Positions 9,476-19,523 are shown, numbered from the stretch's first letter. The stretch is DNA of 64,000 nt from Gilliamella sp. ESL0441 (GCF_019469185.1 NZ_CP048264.1:2108001-2172000), one strand, 5' to 3'. Notes: generated by a model from the letters alone, not told the origin. A program made the numbers and translations.

Positions 9476-11167
9476 TTAATAAGTCCAATTAAAGTAGAAT
9501 CCTAGCGTTAGGTGATTAGTGTCAAACTTTTTGGGTTTATAGATAGGCACGCCAGCAAACATGTCATAATAAATACCAAATTGACGTCCTCTTACACCAA
9601 CAACGGAACCAATTAACCTTTTACCTGATAATTTTTCTGAATTCCCGCCAGAAACACCGCCGGTATCTATTCCTAAATACCATTGTTGATTAATCGGGGC
9701 AATCCATGTAAGTTCATTTCGTACATACCATCCATTATCAGCACTCAACATTTCTTCACCATCAAACCCTCGCACAGTCCAACGGCTACCTATAGAAAAG
9801 CGATCTGGAGGAGTTAATTTATTACGTCTGGTCATTTGTCCATTATAATCAAAACTATAACCAAAGTTTTGGTTGGCTAATTTAAAAGGAACATATACAG
9901 AAAGATTAACTTTGAAAATATCTGTTAAAGCACTACCAATTTTCGCATATTCTTCTGGTGCCTCTTGGGCGCCAAACCAGCGCACACCTTTTTGATACCA
10001 AGCGCCAGCATAAAGTACTATATTGTCAATATAGTGACTATGCTGTAACCCCAATTGCCAGTTACTGGTTTTGCGATGTTGAATCTCTATTTCAATATCA
10101 TTTAAATAGTTACTTGATTCTCGCATGTTAACGCCATAACTCAGTATCGTTTTTTGAGATTCATTGCGATGTAAAACTCGGCTAAGTTGTAAATTATAAT
10201 ATTTGCTTCGTCCTTTATATTCATAATCTACAATTCCCGAAATCTTTTGGTGATAAGTGTTACCATATATCGATGCATCTAAAAGCCAATAGCCATAGGG
10301 TACTGAATAAGAAAAAATATAATTTTTAGAACCGTATTTACTTCTTCCTTCCAGATCATGTCCGCCTGAAACATAAAAACTATCACTAAGACCTAAAGGA
10401 TTATCGAGATAAAATGTCAGCCCACCTTGATTTCGTCCGGTATCTTTTGTACCCGAGTTATCGAATGATAAGCCTAATCGCCAATATTTAGATTGTTTAC
10501 GTTTAATAATTATATTGCTTTCACCTTGACCAGAACCGGGTACCAATTCAATTTGAGCGCTTGCAGTTGGAATTCGTTGTAGGTTTTCAAGACCTTGCTC
10601 TATAGCACGGAGATTTAATAGATCGCCTCTTTTTAAAGGCATTGTGGTCATTAAACTTGCATACTGATCACTATCAGATGTATAAATAATATCTTGTACA
10701 GTCCCTTTGAGTAATAATAATTTAAATATGCCTGTGTTTAAATCTTGTTGAGGAGCGAGAACTCGTGTTGTTATATAACCATAGCCAATTAATTGATTTT
10801 GTAATTCCGTCATAAGTAAATTGAGTCCCTTCCCTCCTAAACAACGCCCCTCTGCTTGCTTAGCTAAAGAATTAAGTGGGATAGTAAAGGGTAGATTATC
10901 TCTTTCTAATAACTCAACATGTTGAATAGGAAAACAAAATTGTTCTTCTGGAAAATCGATAGTTTTTACATTTTTTATTGGGGATGACAAACTTACTTTG
11001 GGCGCTCTAGAAGATAAAGCTTCTTCTGTTGCTTTTTGCCTTTCTTGTTGGTAAATAAGCTGCTGATTACTTATTTTTTGTTCTTCCGGCGTAGGTAATT
11101 GTCTTGCACTCGTATTGGAGGAAATGATAAAGCTTACAATTATAATTGATAACGTTCTGATTTTCAT
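9476..11167 (-). CDS. TpsB outer-membrane transporter, FhaC/ShlB/HecB family
   Basis: 563 residues. A signal peptide ends near residue 21 (ISSNTSA). A Q/E-rich linker follows, then two POTRA-type regions (about 75-230) and a C-terminal 16-strand barrel. The barrel carries the family motif TVRGFDGE (VRGY/F hairpin) and ends in aromatic FYFNWTY. Family role: the POTRA domains bind the TPS domain of the exoprotein in the periplasm, and the barrel threads it across the outer membrane. It lies upstream of three exoprotein genes on the same strand, so one transporter probably serves several substrates. The start has only a weak GGAAA upstream. Family assignment is secure; substrate specificity is inferred from neighbourhood. 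Confidence 0.95.
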   Translation of the reverse strand: MKIRTLSIIIVSFIISSNTSARQLPTPEEQKISNQQLIYQQERQKATEEALSSRAPKVSLSSPIKNVKTIDFPEEQFCFPIQHVELLERDNLPFTIPLNSLAKQAEGRCLGGKGLNLLMTELQNQLIGYGYITTRVLAPQQDLNTGIFKLLLLKGTVQDIIYTSDSDQYASLMTTMPLKRGDLLNLRAIEQGLENLQRIPTASAQIELVPGSGQGESNIIIKRKQSKYWRLGLSFDNSGTKDTGRNQGGLTFYLDNPLGLSDSFYVSGGHDLEGRSKYGSKNYIFSYSVPYGYWLLDASIYGNTYHQKISGIVDYEYKGRSKYYNLQLSRVLHRNESQKTILSYGVNMRESSNYLNDIEIEIQHRKTSNWQLGLQHSHYIDNIVLYAGAWYQKGVRWFGAQEAPEEYAKIGSALTDIFKVNLSVYVPFKLANQNFGYSFDYNGQMTRRNKLTPPDRFSIGSRWTVRGFDGEEMLSADNGWYVRNELTWIAPINQQWYLGIDTGGVSGGNSEKLSGKRLIGSVVGVRGRQFGIYYDMFAGVPIYKPKKFDTNHLTLGFYFNWTY

Positions 11168-11365
11168 CGTTTTTTTCCATTACTAATTTTTGGCTCGCCG
11201 TTATGTTAATTCGATTATCTAAATAAGTCCATTAAAAATTCATTAACAAACAAAAATTTAAGAAAATTAACATTTAAAAACATTTTCTTATTATAAGAAG
11301 ATATATTAGGATATATCTCTTAATAGGATTTTAAAGTTATGTTATAGAAAGAAACAGGCAATATT

Positions 11366-11935
11366 TTGATAGTATTAATTGATAATTATGACTCTTTTAC
11401 TTTTAATATTTACGATTATCTATGTCGAGCAGGTGCCAACGTTAAAGTTATCAAAAATGATGAATTAACCATTGAAGAACTAAAAAAAATCAACTTTTCT
11501 AAACTTGTCATTTCACCTGGTCCAGGCACCCCTGATAATGCAGGTATTTCACTGACAGCATTGCACGAATTTATTAATCGTTGTCCAATTTTAGGCATCT
11601 GTTTGGGGCATCAAGCTATAGCTCAATATTTTGGGTATTCCATTATTAAAGCCCCAATACCTATGCATGGTAAAATGGATGATATCACTCATGATGGTAG
11701 CGGACTTTTTTATGGTATTAAAAATCCCTTGTCAGTAGTACGTTATCATTCATTAATCGCTTGCGATAATGTAATATCACACCAATCACCATTGATGGTA
11801 ACTGCTCGAAATAAACAAGGATTAATTATGGGACTACGCCATAAAGAATTACCTATCGAATCAGTTCAATTTCATCCTGAAGCGATCAAAACCGAATGCG
11901 GTTTACAAATAATTCAAAATTTTGTTTCTAAATAG
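11366..11935 (+). CDS. pabA: Aminodeoxychorismate synthase glutaminase component
   Basis: 189 residues from a TTG start, placed because AGG lies 8 nt upstream and the resulting N-terminus, MIVLIDNYDSFTFN, matches the family exactly. Class I glutamine amidotransferase: SPGPGTP near residue 50, the nucleophile cysteine in GICLGHQ and the His/Glu pair in FHPEAI. It releases ammonia from glutamine for the PabB partner to make 4-amino-4-deoxychorismate, the precursor of p-aminobenzoate and folate. TrpG is closely similar, but the neighbour is a PabB-PabC fusion, not TrpE or TrpD. Only 7 nt separate its stop from the next start, so the two are co-transcribed. Confidence 0.93.
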   Translation: MIVLIDNYDSFTFNIYDYLCRAGANVKVIKNDELTIEELKKINFSKLVISPGPGTPDNAGISLTALHEFINRCPILGICLGHQAIAQYFGYSIIKAPIPMHGKMDDITHDGSGLFYGIKNPLSVVRYHSLIACDNVISHQSPLMVTARNKQGLIMGLRHKELPIESVQFHPEAIKTECGLQIIQNFVSK

Positions 11936-11942
11936 GAATTTC

Positions 11943-13700
11943 ATGAAAGTTTATATTGATTTTGAAGGGCAACATAAGTGTTTTAGTAATCCCATTAAAA
12001 TTTTCAAATCTACAAATATTGAGTCTATAAAACAACAATTAGACGAAATAGAAAAATTAGTTCACCAAGGCTATTATGCAGTTGGTTATCTTGCCTATGA
12101 ATGTGCCAGTGCTTTTACTGCGTCAAATAAAACCCAATCTCTTGATCAGCAAAATACAGATTTGCCTTTACTACTTTTTGGTATTTTCAATAATTTCACT
12201 CTGACCGACGTACCAAATACAAATAATTTTGTACCCAAACCATCTGATTTAAATTACGATACTTCTCTAGAAGAATATCATAAAAAGATCGATTATATTC
12301 GGTCCCAGATTAAACTTGGTAATACGTATCAAACTAATTATACTATTCGAATAAATGCATCTTTTAATGAAAATCCCATTGATTATTACTTTTTCCTTCA
12401 GAAAAATAATCAAGCAAATTATTGCGCATATTTAGAATATAATGACAATTATATTCTATCCATATCACCTGAATTATTTTTTAAAATAGACAATTCAACG
12501 ATAACGACAAAACCGATGAAAGGGACTGTCGCTCGAGGATTAACAACACAACAAGATCAAGAGCAATTAAAACGACTCTTATCTGAAAAAAATCTAGCTG
12601 AAAATATGATGATTGTGGATTTGCTGCGCAATGATTTAAGTCGAATTTCAAAATCTGGCTCTGTCACTGTGCCAAAATTGTTTACAACAGAAAAATATCC
12701 AACGTTGTGGCAACTAACCTCAACAATTGAAGGGCAATTACAAAAAGACGTGAGTCTATATCAGATCTTTCAAGCGCTATTTCCTTGCGGTTCAATTACC
12801 GGTGCTCCAAAAACGAGTACGATGCAAATCATTTCTGATATTGAAAATTCGCCACGCGGTGTCTATTGTGGAACAATTGGTTATATCCAACCATTTATGG
12901 AAAAAGCGTTATTTAATATTCCTATCCGCACCTTAACGATTAATAATCAACAGATGTCCTATGGTGTTGGAGGAGGAATTACTTGGGATTCGACATCACA
13001 AGATGAATATAACGAAATCTTGACTAAAGCTGCAATATTAAACCGTAAGCTACCTATACCTGAATATATCATAGAATCGCTTTTGCTTGAGGACGGACAA
13101 TTTTTTTTGTTTGATGCGCATTTGACAAGATTAGCTGATTCAGCTGATTATTTTAGCTTTGTGTGTGATATACAGACGATTAAACTTAATCTTATCGAAT
13201 TAGCAAATTCATTACCTAAACTTAGGTATAAAATTAGAATTTCACTACCCAAAGATGGTAAGTATAACATTAGCTTAAGTGCCATTAATGAGCCGTTTAA
13301 AATAAGCGAACTCGCATTTGCTCCTAATTGCGTTAATAGTAATAATGTTTATCTTTATCATAAAACATCAATTCGAGAACATTTTCCTCAATTGACCGAA
13401 GGTAAGGAATGTATCAACTTCAATCAAAATGATGAAATCACCGAATTTGTTAATGGAAACATTGCATTATTTATCAACCATCAATGGGTGACGCCTAAAA
13501 TATCATCAGGATTACTATCAGGAACTCTGCGACAATTTTATTTATCGCATCGGCAATTATTAGAAAAAACAATCACCAAAGCAGATATATTAAAAGCTGA
13601 AAAGATAGCATTTATCAATAGTGTTCGTAAATGGATTGACATCGATATGCAGGTATTAAATCGTTTTAAACAGCAACTACAAGATTCTACAAATAAGTAA
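11943..13700 (+). CDS. pabB: Bifunctional aminodeoxychorismate synthase component I / aminodeoxychorismate lyase (PabB-PabC fusion)
   Basis: 585 residues from the ATG at 11943; an upstream in-frame TTG at 11922 lies inside pabA. The first about 365 residues are a chorismate-binding domain with PMKGTVARG, LLRNDLSRIS and PCGSITGAPK signatures. The remaining about 210 residues are a PLP fold-type IV domain like 4-amino-4-deoxychorismate lyase, with YHKTSIR (putative PLP lysine), FNQNDEITEFVNGNIA and SSGLLSGTLR. The one polypeptide should therefore convert chorismate, with PabA-supplied ammonia, through to p-aminobenzoate. A 12-bp hairpin follows the stop. PabB in E. coli is a single-domain protein with PabC encoded separately, so the fusion is notable. 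Confidence 0.92.
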   Translation: MKVYIDFEGQHKCFSNPIKIFKSTNIESIKQQLDEIEKLVHQGYYAVGYLAYECASAFTASNKTQSLDQQNTDLPLLLFGIFNNFTLTDVPNTNNFVPKPSDLNYDTSLEEYHKKIDYIRSQIKLGNTYQTNYTIRINASFNENPIDYYFFLQKNNQANYCAYLEYNDNYILSISPELFFKIDNSTITTKPMKGTVARGLTTQQDQEQLKRLLSEKNLAENMMIVDLLRNDLSRISKSGSVTVPKLFTTEKYPTLWQLTSTIEGQLQKDVSLYQIFQALFPCGSITGAPKTSTMQIISDIENSPRGVYCGTIGYIQPFMEKALFNIPIRTLTINNQQMSYGVGGGITWDSTSQDEYNEILTKAAILNRKLPIPEYIIESLLLEDGQFFLFDAHLTRLADSADYFSFVCDIQTIKLNLIELANSLPKLRYKIRISLPKDGKYNISLSAINEPFKISELAFAPNCVNSNNVYLYHKTSIREHFPQLTEGKECINFNQNDEITEFVNGNIALFINHQWVTPKISSGLLSGTLRQFYLSHRQLLEKTITKADILKAEKIAFINSVRKWIDIDMQVLNRFKQQLQDSTNK

Positions 13701-13704
13701 TAAG

Positions 13705-13732
13705 CATTTCATCATCTAACGATGATGAAATG
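13705..13732. terminator. Hairpin between convergent pabBC and pqiC
   Basis: A 12-bp perfect stem (catttcatcatc / gatgatgaaatg) with a TAAC tetraloop starts 5 nt after the pabBC stop and ends 11 nt before the pqiC stop. It probably serves both directions, though neither side has a long T tract. Confidence 0.65.
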
Positions 13733-13743
13733 TCTCATTGTCA

Positions 13744-14325
13744 TTAATCCTTAATAGAATTTGCAAAATCTGACTCTTCGTCCTGCCAACCTTTAGATAA
13801 GGCTTCGACTAATGCGTCGTAACCATTGTTAGTCAATGGTACATGACGTTCAAAAGATTTTGTTTTAATCCTATCTTGACTATCTTTCACTACCCACCGC
13901 CCTTTTACTATAGCATCCCCGGTATGACTACCATGAAATCCATCAATAAATAATTTTACAGTCAAATTTGGAGTGGTAATTGATTTGGTTGATACTAAAT
14001 AATTGGGTAAATAAACGGTAAGATCTTGCTCCAAACGATCACCTAACTGTTGTGAAAGCGTTGATACCCATAAATTATTTTTTGCTGTAACATATTTGAT
14101 ATCTTCTGTTTGCAACACGATACCCGGTTTATTCAAAAAACTGGCAACATCTATCGATTCAATCCATATAAAACCGTTCGTTGTTTTTATTTTTTGTAAA
14201 TTATGAGATGGCAAACCACTCGCTAACTGATAATAGCTTTTATCAGGTGAGCTGGATGAGCATCCCGTTAATATCATGAACAACGATAAAACAGCGATCG
14301 TTGAAAATTTTGTTATTTTTCTCAT
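13744..14325 (-). CDS. pqiC: PqiC, outer-membrane lipoprotein of the PqiABC lipid-transport system
   Basis: 193 residues. It starts MRKITKFSTIAVLSLFMILTGC, a signal peptide with lipobox LTGC, followed by the DUF330/PqiC-type domain. Its ATG overlaps the pqiB stop by one base (TAATG), indicating translational coupling. PqiC is known as the lipoprotein that joins the tubular MCE protein PqiB to the outer membrane. Length is near that of the E. coli protein. Identification rests on both sequence and operon position. Confidence 0.88.
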   Translation of the reverse strand: MRKITKFSTIAVLSLFMILTGCSSSSPDKSYYQLASGLPSHNLQKIKTTNGFIWIESIDVASFLNKPGIVLQTEDIKYVTAKNNLWVSTLSQQLGDRLEQDLTVYLPNYLVSTKSITTPNLTVKLFIDGFHGSHTGDAIVKGRWVVKDSQDRIKTKSFERHVPLTNNGYDALVEALSKGWQDEESDFANSIKD

Positions 14326-15962
14326 TATTTTTTACCTTTTGCTTTCGGTTCAAGATCTTGTTTATCTGGAGCTGAAAATATCAGCGCATTACTTTTATCA
14401 TTTAACGTATTTAATAATGGTGTCAATTCATCCATCATCTGCTGAATTTTCTGCAAGTTCTCTTTCATTTGATTGTTCATTTCTGAACCCGGTTGGAATT
14501 CTTTTAATGTTTCAGACAATGAACGTAGAGTTTTTTGCAGATCCTTAGGCATATTCTGCATCTCTTTACTACTCATCATTCGATTTAATGATTTTATCAA
14601 ACTTTCTGTTGATGCAAGTGATTGATTAAACTGATCCATCGTTTTATTTAAAGGAAGATTATTAAAGTTATCAAGCAGTTGCAATATTTTAGCCTGTATT
14701 TGAGCAATACCTGTTGATGTAGTTTCTATTGTGTCATAACCAAACTGTTTAGCATTTTCCTCACTATATTGATCTTTCAAATCAGGATAAAAATCAAGAT
14801 CAATGTAAAGTGCGCCTGTAAACAAATTAGATGTTTTTAATGAAGCTCTTAATCCATTTTTTTGCTCATCGATAATGAGTTTTGCAATATTAATTTTTTC
14901 TTCTACCAATTCAGATAAACGTTCTGGTTCAATCTTAATTAACACAGGTACTTTTTGATTCAATATTGGTGATGCTTTTAACATTTCTGGCGTATAGAAT
15001 GGTACTTTACTTACGCTACCTAATCTAATACCACGATACTCCACAGGCGATCCTACATTGAGTCCAGATATAGAATCTGAAATCATGATCAGAAACTCTT
15101 TATAGTCTGTATATTGGGATTCTTGTATTGATTTTCTATCATCATATAATTTATATAAATCATATTGTTTAGCTGGGGCACCCAATTTAGAACCATCTGG
15201 TAAATCAAAGCTAATTCCACCTGACATTAATACATCAAGCGATGGAAAATTTAAACTAGCCCCCATGGAAGAAAGGGTAAGATTGACCCCTCCTTCTTTC
15301 CAAAATCTGACATTTTGTGTGACTAAAACATCATAAGGCTCTTTAATGAAAACTTGGTATTTCATTTTTCGGGCATCAACATCAAATGATGAAGTCTCAA
15401 CATTACCAACACGATAACCTCTAAACATAACCGATGCGCCACGAGGAATCATGCCACTTTGATCGCTTTCTAAATTTAATCGTATTCCTCTAATACTCGG
15501 ATCAGATAATGGTGGGTTATCCGATAAGACAAAAGGATCATTTCGGAAACTATGCGTATCGTTTCCAGATACTAATTCAATATAAATTCCAGATAGAATT
15601 GTGCCTAAGCCAGTTACACCATCACGACCTATCTCTGGTTTTACCACCCAAAATATAGAATCATTTTTAAGTAAAGGATCCATTCCATTATAGATACGTC
15701 CTTTAATGACTACTTGTTTGTAATCATTAGATAATGTCACTTCATCAATGATCCCCACATCAACACTGCGGTTTTTAATCACTGTTTTTCCAGCAACAAT
15801 ACCATTAGCATCTCTTGCTAAGAGTGTGAAAGAAGTGCCTCTATCAGCAAAATGTGAATAAATTATCCAAAGCCCTACAATAGCTGTAACAATAGGAATA
15901 ATCCATATTGCCGAGATAGCTCTGATTTTAATTATTTTTGCTAATCTATTTGAAGTTGTCAT
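14325..15962 (-). CDS. pqiB: PqiB, MCE-domain intermembrane transport protein
   Basis: 545 residues, nearly the same length as E. coli PqiB. One N-terminal transmembrane segment (IKIRAISAIWIIPIVTAIVGLWIIY) is followed by three tandem MCE domains (about 45-140, 160-270, 285-400). The C-terminus is a long helical/coiled-coil region, about 410-530, rich in L, Q and N. The family forms a syringe-like hexameric tube across the periplasm that moves phospholipids between the membranes. pqiA lies 15 nt upstream and pqiC overlaps downstream. Confidence 0.94.
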   Translation of the reverse strand: MTTSNRLAKIIKIRAISAIWIIPIVTAIVGLWIIYSHFADRGTSFTLLARDANGIVAGKTVIKNRSVDVGIIDEVTLSNDYKQVVIKGRIYNGMDPLLKNDSIFWVVKPEIGRDGVTGLGTILSGIYIELVSGNDTHSFRNDPFVLSDNPPLSDPSIRGIRLNLESDQSGMIPRGASVMFRGYRVGNVETSSFDVDARKMKYQVFIKEPYDVLVTQNVRFWKEGGVNLTLSSMGASLNFPSLDVLMSGGISFDLPDGSKLGAPAKQYDLYKLYDDRKSIQESQYTDYKEFLIMISDSISGLNVGSPVEYRGIRLGSVSKVPFYTPEMLKASPILNQKVPVLIKIEPERLSELVEEKINIAKLIIDEQKNGLRASLKTSNLFTGALYIDLDFYPDLKDQYSEENAKQFGYDTIETTSTGIAQIQAKILQLLDNFNNLPLNKTMDQFNQSLASTESLIKSLNRMMSSKEMQNMPKDLQKTLRSLSETLKEFQPGSEMNNQMKENLQKIQQMMDELTPLLNTLNDKSNALIFSAPDKQDLEPKAKGKK

Positions 15963-15977
15963 AATTTTCCTATAATG

Positions 15978-17228
15978 CTAATTTCTAATTGCTCGATGAT
16001 CCCAAATTAAGCGAGGATCAAATTTTTGAGATGCAATCATTGTCACAATAACTACAGTAGCAAAAAAAACTACACCAATATCAGGGTATACACCCATCAT
16101 TTGTTGATTTCTGACTAATGAACAGACTACTGAAACAACAAAGATATCTATCATTGACCATTTACCAATAAATTCTACTGCACTATATAATTTTTTCATT
16201 TTTAAACAGCTTTGTTTTGTTTTTCGCTTAATCGCTATTGCGAAATAACAAAGCCAACTAAGAGAAATGATTTTTAATATTGGGATAACGACACTCGCTG
16301 TAAAAATAACAAGTGCAACAGGGACATCACCGGCTTGCCACATATAAATTACACCATCCATAATAGTTGAAGTGGACGATGATCCAAGTACAACTGTTAT
16401 CATAATTCCATATAAATTAGCTGGAATGTAGATAAGTAATGACGTCACTAATAAAGCAATAGTCCATTGGATTTTATTTCGGTTTCTAATCTGACTTTTT
16501 TGTTTACATCTTGGGCATTTAACATATTCGAAAGGTAAAATAGCATGACAACAACCACACAACTTTAATTTTTGGCTGATTGCCGTTTTTCCTGTTTTTA
16601 GTTCATTTTTGGCAAAATTATTAGTTTTAATTTCATTCCAAATGGTTTCGGGTGAAAAAATGACTAACGCTTTAATATAAAAAAAAGCGAACAAACAAAA
16701 AGCCCAGAAAGAACTCGTAACGCCAATATTGCCATAACTCATCAATTTAACAAAACTGACCAAAACCCCAGTAAGAAATATTTCAGGCATACACCAATGT
16801 TGAAATTTTTCATAAACGACAAGTAGATCTCTTTTTCGGTATTTAGAAAGTGTTAATTTCGAACAAAGCAACGCAATAATAGATAAATTTATTATTGGAA
16901 ATAACAATACGAAAAGTACGAATAGTGCCGAAATATAGCTGTAATTATCAAAAAATAGCGTTTTAGGAATATCAATAACACTGACACCATTAAAATTGCC
17001 AATCAAACGTATATCGATAAATACAAACCTGCTAGCCGCTATCATCATAACGATTGAACATATCGCATACATCATCGATTTAAACTTCATATTTACATCG
17101 TTTTTAGCCAATGTAGTATTACAACGCGGACATACAGCTTTATGCTCTAAAAGAATATCACTTACTTCGACAACCAGATCGCAATTAGGGCACAATTCAT
17201 AATCATTATGTTGTTTTTCAATGGTCAT
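15978..17228 (-). CDS. pqiA: PqiA, inner-membrane protein of the PqiABC system
   Basis: 416 residues with two PqiA domains. Each has a rubredoxin-like pair of cysteine motifs (CPNC with CPRC near residues 18-38; CGCC with CPRC near 222-242) followed by four hydrophobic segments. E. coli PqiA is almost the same length. It is thought to be the inner-membrane partner of PqiB in lipid trafficking. First gene of a pqiA-pqiB-pqiC operon divergent from recA. Paraquat or SoxRS control known in E. coli cannot be shown from this sequence. Confidence 0.92.
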   Translation of the reverse strand: MTIEKQHNDYELCPNCDLVVEVSDILLEHKAVCPRCNTTLAKNDVNMKFKSMMYAICSIVMMIAASRFVFIDIRLIGNFNGVSVIDIPKTLFFDNYSYISALFVLFVLLFPIINLSIIALLCSKLTLSKYRKRDLLVVYEKFQHWCMPEIFLTGVLVSFVKLMSYGNIGVTSSFWAFCLFAFFYIKALVIFSPETIWNEIKTNNFAKNELKTGKTAISQKLKLCGCCHAILPFEYVKCPRCKQKSQIRNRNKIQWTIALLVTSLLIYIPANLYGIMITVVLGSSSTSTIMDGVIYMWQAGDVPVALVIFTASVVIPILKIISLSWLCYFAIAIKRKTKQSCLKMKKLYSAVEFIGKWSMIDIFVVSVVCSLVRNQQMMGVYPDIGVVFFATVVIVTMIASQKFDPRLIWDHRAIRN

Positions 17229-17713
17229 TATGTTCCTTTACTCGCACTTTACTCTGGTATGTAAAAATAGTTAAGTTTAGCATAACATTTAAGTCTAAAG
17301 CTTCAAACTATTTGATTATCAAAAATTGCTAACTTAGTAATCAATTTTATTTTAAACTCAATACTAAGCACCTTTGCGTAATATAATAACACATGTAATT
17401 TTTACCGAAAAATTAATTTGTTACCAATTTTATCGTGTCAAAAGACGAATATTAAATTCGTGATTCTAGATAAAAAATATTACACTAAATTACAGCTTTA
17501 CCGATTATTACATTTACTTACAAATAATGTTAAGTACAATTGATTTCATCATCGACAGTTAAAAGTGATCTCTTTTTTTTATTCATACTTATATTTCATT
17601 ATTTCCCCCCCCATTTTGGTAGCCTGAATATAATTGAGAATTTCAATGAGTATTAATAAAAAATCTATTTATTACGTATGGTTAACAAACTATTCCGTTC
17701 TCGTAAAAAAAGC
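17229..17713. other. Intergenic region between divergent pqiA and recA
   Basis: AT-rich, no gene seen. It must hold the pqi promoter. A TATCGTGTCA word at 17431-17440 also occurs twice upstream of vgrG. The recA promoter begins at 17714. Confidence 0.5.
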
Positions 17714-17741
17714 TTGATACTGTATAACAATACAGTATAAT
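17714..17741 (+). promoter_or_regulatory. recA promoter
   Basis: TTGATA at 17714-17719, a 16-bp spacer, and a consensus TATAAT at 17736-17741, 37 nt upstream of the recA ATG. The LexA box fills the spacer exactly. Confidence 0.88.
17720..17735 (+). promoter_or_regulatory. LexA (SOS) operator of recA
   Basis: CTGTATAACAATACAG fits CTGT-N8-ACAG with no mismatch in the conserved arms. It occupies the whole spacer between the -35 and -10 hexamers, so bound LexA would block RNA polymerase. Confidence 0.93.
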
Positions 17742-17777
17742 AGCGTTCAATATGCTAACTCATTGGAATTTTATTAT

Positions 17778-18818
17778 ATGAACGAAAACAAACAACGCGC
17801 ACTTTCAGCAGCACTAAGTCAAATCGAAAAACAATTTGGTAAAGGTTCTATTATGCGTTTAGGTGATACCCAAACGTTAGATGTTGATGCAGTTTCTACA
17901 GGTTCATTAGGGCTTGATATTGCATTAGGGATTGGTGGTTTACCAATGGGGCGAATTGTTGAAATTTTTGGACCAGAATCTTCTGGTAAAACAACGCTTA
18001 CATTATCAGTTATTGCACAAGCACAAAAAGAAGGTAAAACCTGTGCATTTATTGATGCTGAACACGCTTTAGATCCAATTTATGCTGCAAAATTAGGGGT
18101 ACAAGTTGATGACTTATTAGTTTCACAACCCGACACAGGTGAACAAGCACTTGAAATCTGTGATGCACTTGTTCGTTCAGGCGCAGTTGATGTGATTATC
18201 GTTGACTCGGTTGCGGCATTAACACCAAAAGCTGAAATTGAAGGTGAAATGGGCGATTCTCACATGGGATTACAAGCTCGTTTAATGTCTCAAGCACTGC
18301 GAAAATTAACTGCAAATATCAAAAATGCTAATTGTTTAGTGGTATTTATTAACCAAATTCGGATGAAGATTGGTGTGATGTTTGGTAACCCAGAAACAAC
18401 AACTGGTGGTAACGCACTTAAATTTTATGCTTCTGTTCGTTTAGATATTCGTCGTACTGGTGCAGTTAAAGAAGGCGAAGATGTTATTGGTAGTGATACT
18501 CGCGTTAAAGTGGTTAAAAATAAAGTTGCTGCACCATTTAGACAGGCTGAATTTCAAATTTTATATGGTTGTGGTATCTCTAAAGATGGTGAACTCATTG
18601 ATTTGGGGGTAAAACATAAATTAGTTGATAAAGCAGGAGCATGGTATAGCTACAACGGTGAAAAAGTGGGTCAAGGTAAAGCTAACTCAATTAAATTTTT
18701 ACAAGAACACCCTGAAATTGCGAATGAGCTTGAAACAAAATTACGCGAACTATTATTAAATAGCCCTGCTGTTTTTTCTGATGAAGACACATCACCAGAA
18801 GATGAAAGTTTTGAGTAA
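17778..18818 (+). CDS. recA: Recombinase RecA
   Basis: 346 residues from the ATG at 17778; the earlier in-frame TTG at 17763 overlaps the ribosome binding site and gives a non-conserved extension. Walker A is GPESSGKTT, Walker B is [12 protein letters not shown], and the L2 region has [25 protein letters not shown] (given here only as the landmark from NQIR to LKF). The acidic tail ends [12 protein letters not shown]. RecA forms ATP-dependent filaments on single-stranded DNA, drives strand exchange and triggers LexA self-cleavage. An SOS box sits in its promoter. The stop overlaps the recX start (TAATG). Confidence 0.99.
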   Translation: MNENKQRALSAALSQIEKQFGKGSIMRLGDTQTLDVDAVSTGSLGLDIALGIGGLPMGRIVEIFGPESSGKTTLTLSVIAQAQKEGKTCAFIDAEHALDPIYAAKLGVQVDDLLVSQPDTGEQALEICDALVRSGAVDVIIVDSVAALTPKAEIEGEMGDSHMGLQARLMSQALRKLTANIKNANCLVVFINQIRMKIGVMFGNPETTTGGNALKFYASVRLDIRRTGAVKEGEDVIGSDTRVKVVKNKVAAPFRQAEFQILYGCGISKDGELIDLGVKHKLVDKAGAWYSYNGEKVGQGKANSIKFLQEHPEIANELETKLRELLLNSPAVFSDEDTSPEDESFE

Positions 18819-19318
18819 TGAATAAAAAGCTCAATAAACCCATTTTAAATAAAGCTGTGCAATTACTTGCACAGCGTGACCACTCATCATATGAATTAAC
18901 GCAAAAGATAACGCTTTATTTTGCAAATAAATTGAAAAAAACAGATGACGATTACCACGAGCAATTAAACCAAATTAAAAGTGATATCAATAATGTTATT
19001 GACTATTGTACTACACAAAATTGGATAAACGACATTCAATATATTGAGAAATACATTATTATGCGTGCCAACAAAGGGTACGGGAAGTATCGTATAGCAT
19101 TAGAGCTGAAACAACGTGGTTTGCCAACACATTTGAGCCAAGATCTCCTTTACCAATGTGATATTGATTGGTCTGATCTCGCTTATAAGCAATTGATCAA
19201 AAAATTTAAAATCATTGATCCTAAGAACAAACTACAATGGCACAAAAATGTACAATTTTTAATAACAAGAGGTTATACACAAGATGATGTAAAAAATATG
19301 TACGGTTTGTTGACTTAA
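18818..19318 (+). CDS. recX: RecX, regulator of RecA
   Basis: 166 residues, about the usual length, mostly helical. N-terminal motif AVQLLAQRDHSSYELTQKI and a central RANKGYGKYRIALELKQRG are characteristic of RecX three-helix repeats. Its ATG overlaps the recA stop by one base, so it is translationally coupled and SOS-induced with recA. RecX binds RecA filaments and limits their extension. Gene order recA-recX-alaS is the standard gammaproteobacterial one. Confidence 0.93.
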   Translation: MNKKLNKPILNKAVQLLAQRDHSSYELTQKITLYFANKLKKTDDDYHEQLNQIKSDINNVIDYCTTQNWINDIQYIEKYIIMRANKGYGKYRIALELKQRGLPTHLSQDLLYQCDIDWSDLAYKQLIKKFKIIDPKNKLQWHKNVQFLITRGYTQDDVKNMYGLLT

Positions 19319-19523
19319 ATTGGTAAAATATCTAAAATGTATCACATCGAAGTTAGAACGATACCCTTTACGAATAAAGCTCACTAGGTCATTTTGTTTT
19401 TCCTTATTTACTTGTAATATTAGCTAGATTCACTGCAGTATAAAGAATATCTACTATTCAACTTTAGTTGTAACGGGTATGTTACTATGTTTAAAAATTA
19501 ATCATTTTTATATGGAAGCCTAA

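Noticed and set aside
17763..17777. recA start at the upstream TTG
   Set aside because: It would add MEFYY, overlap the ribosome binding site and is not a RecA N-terminus.
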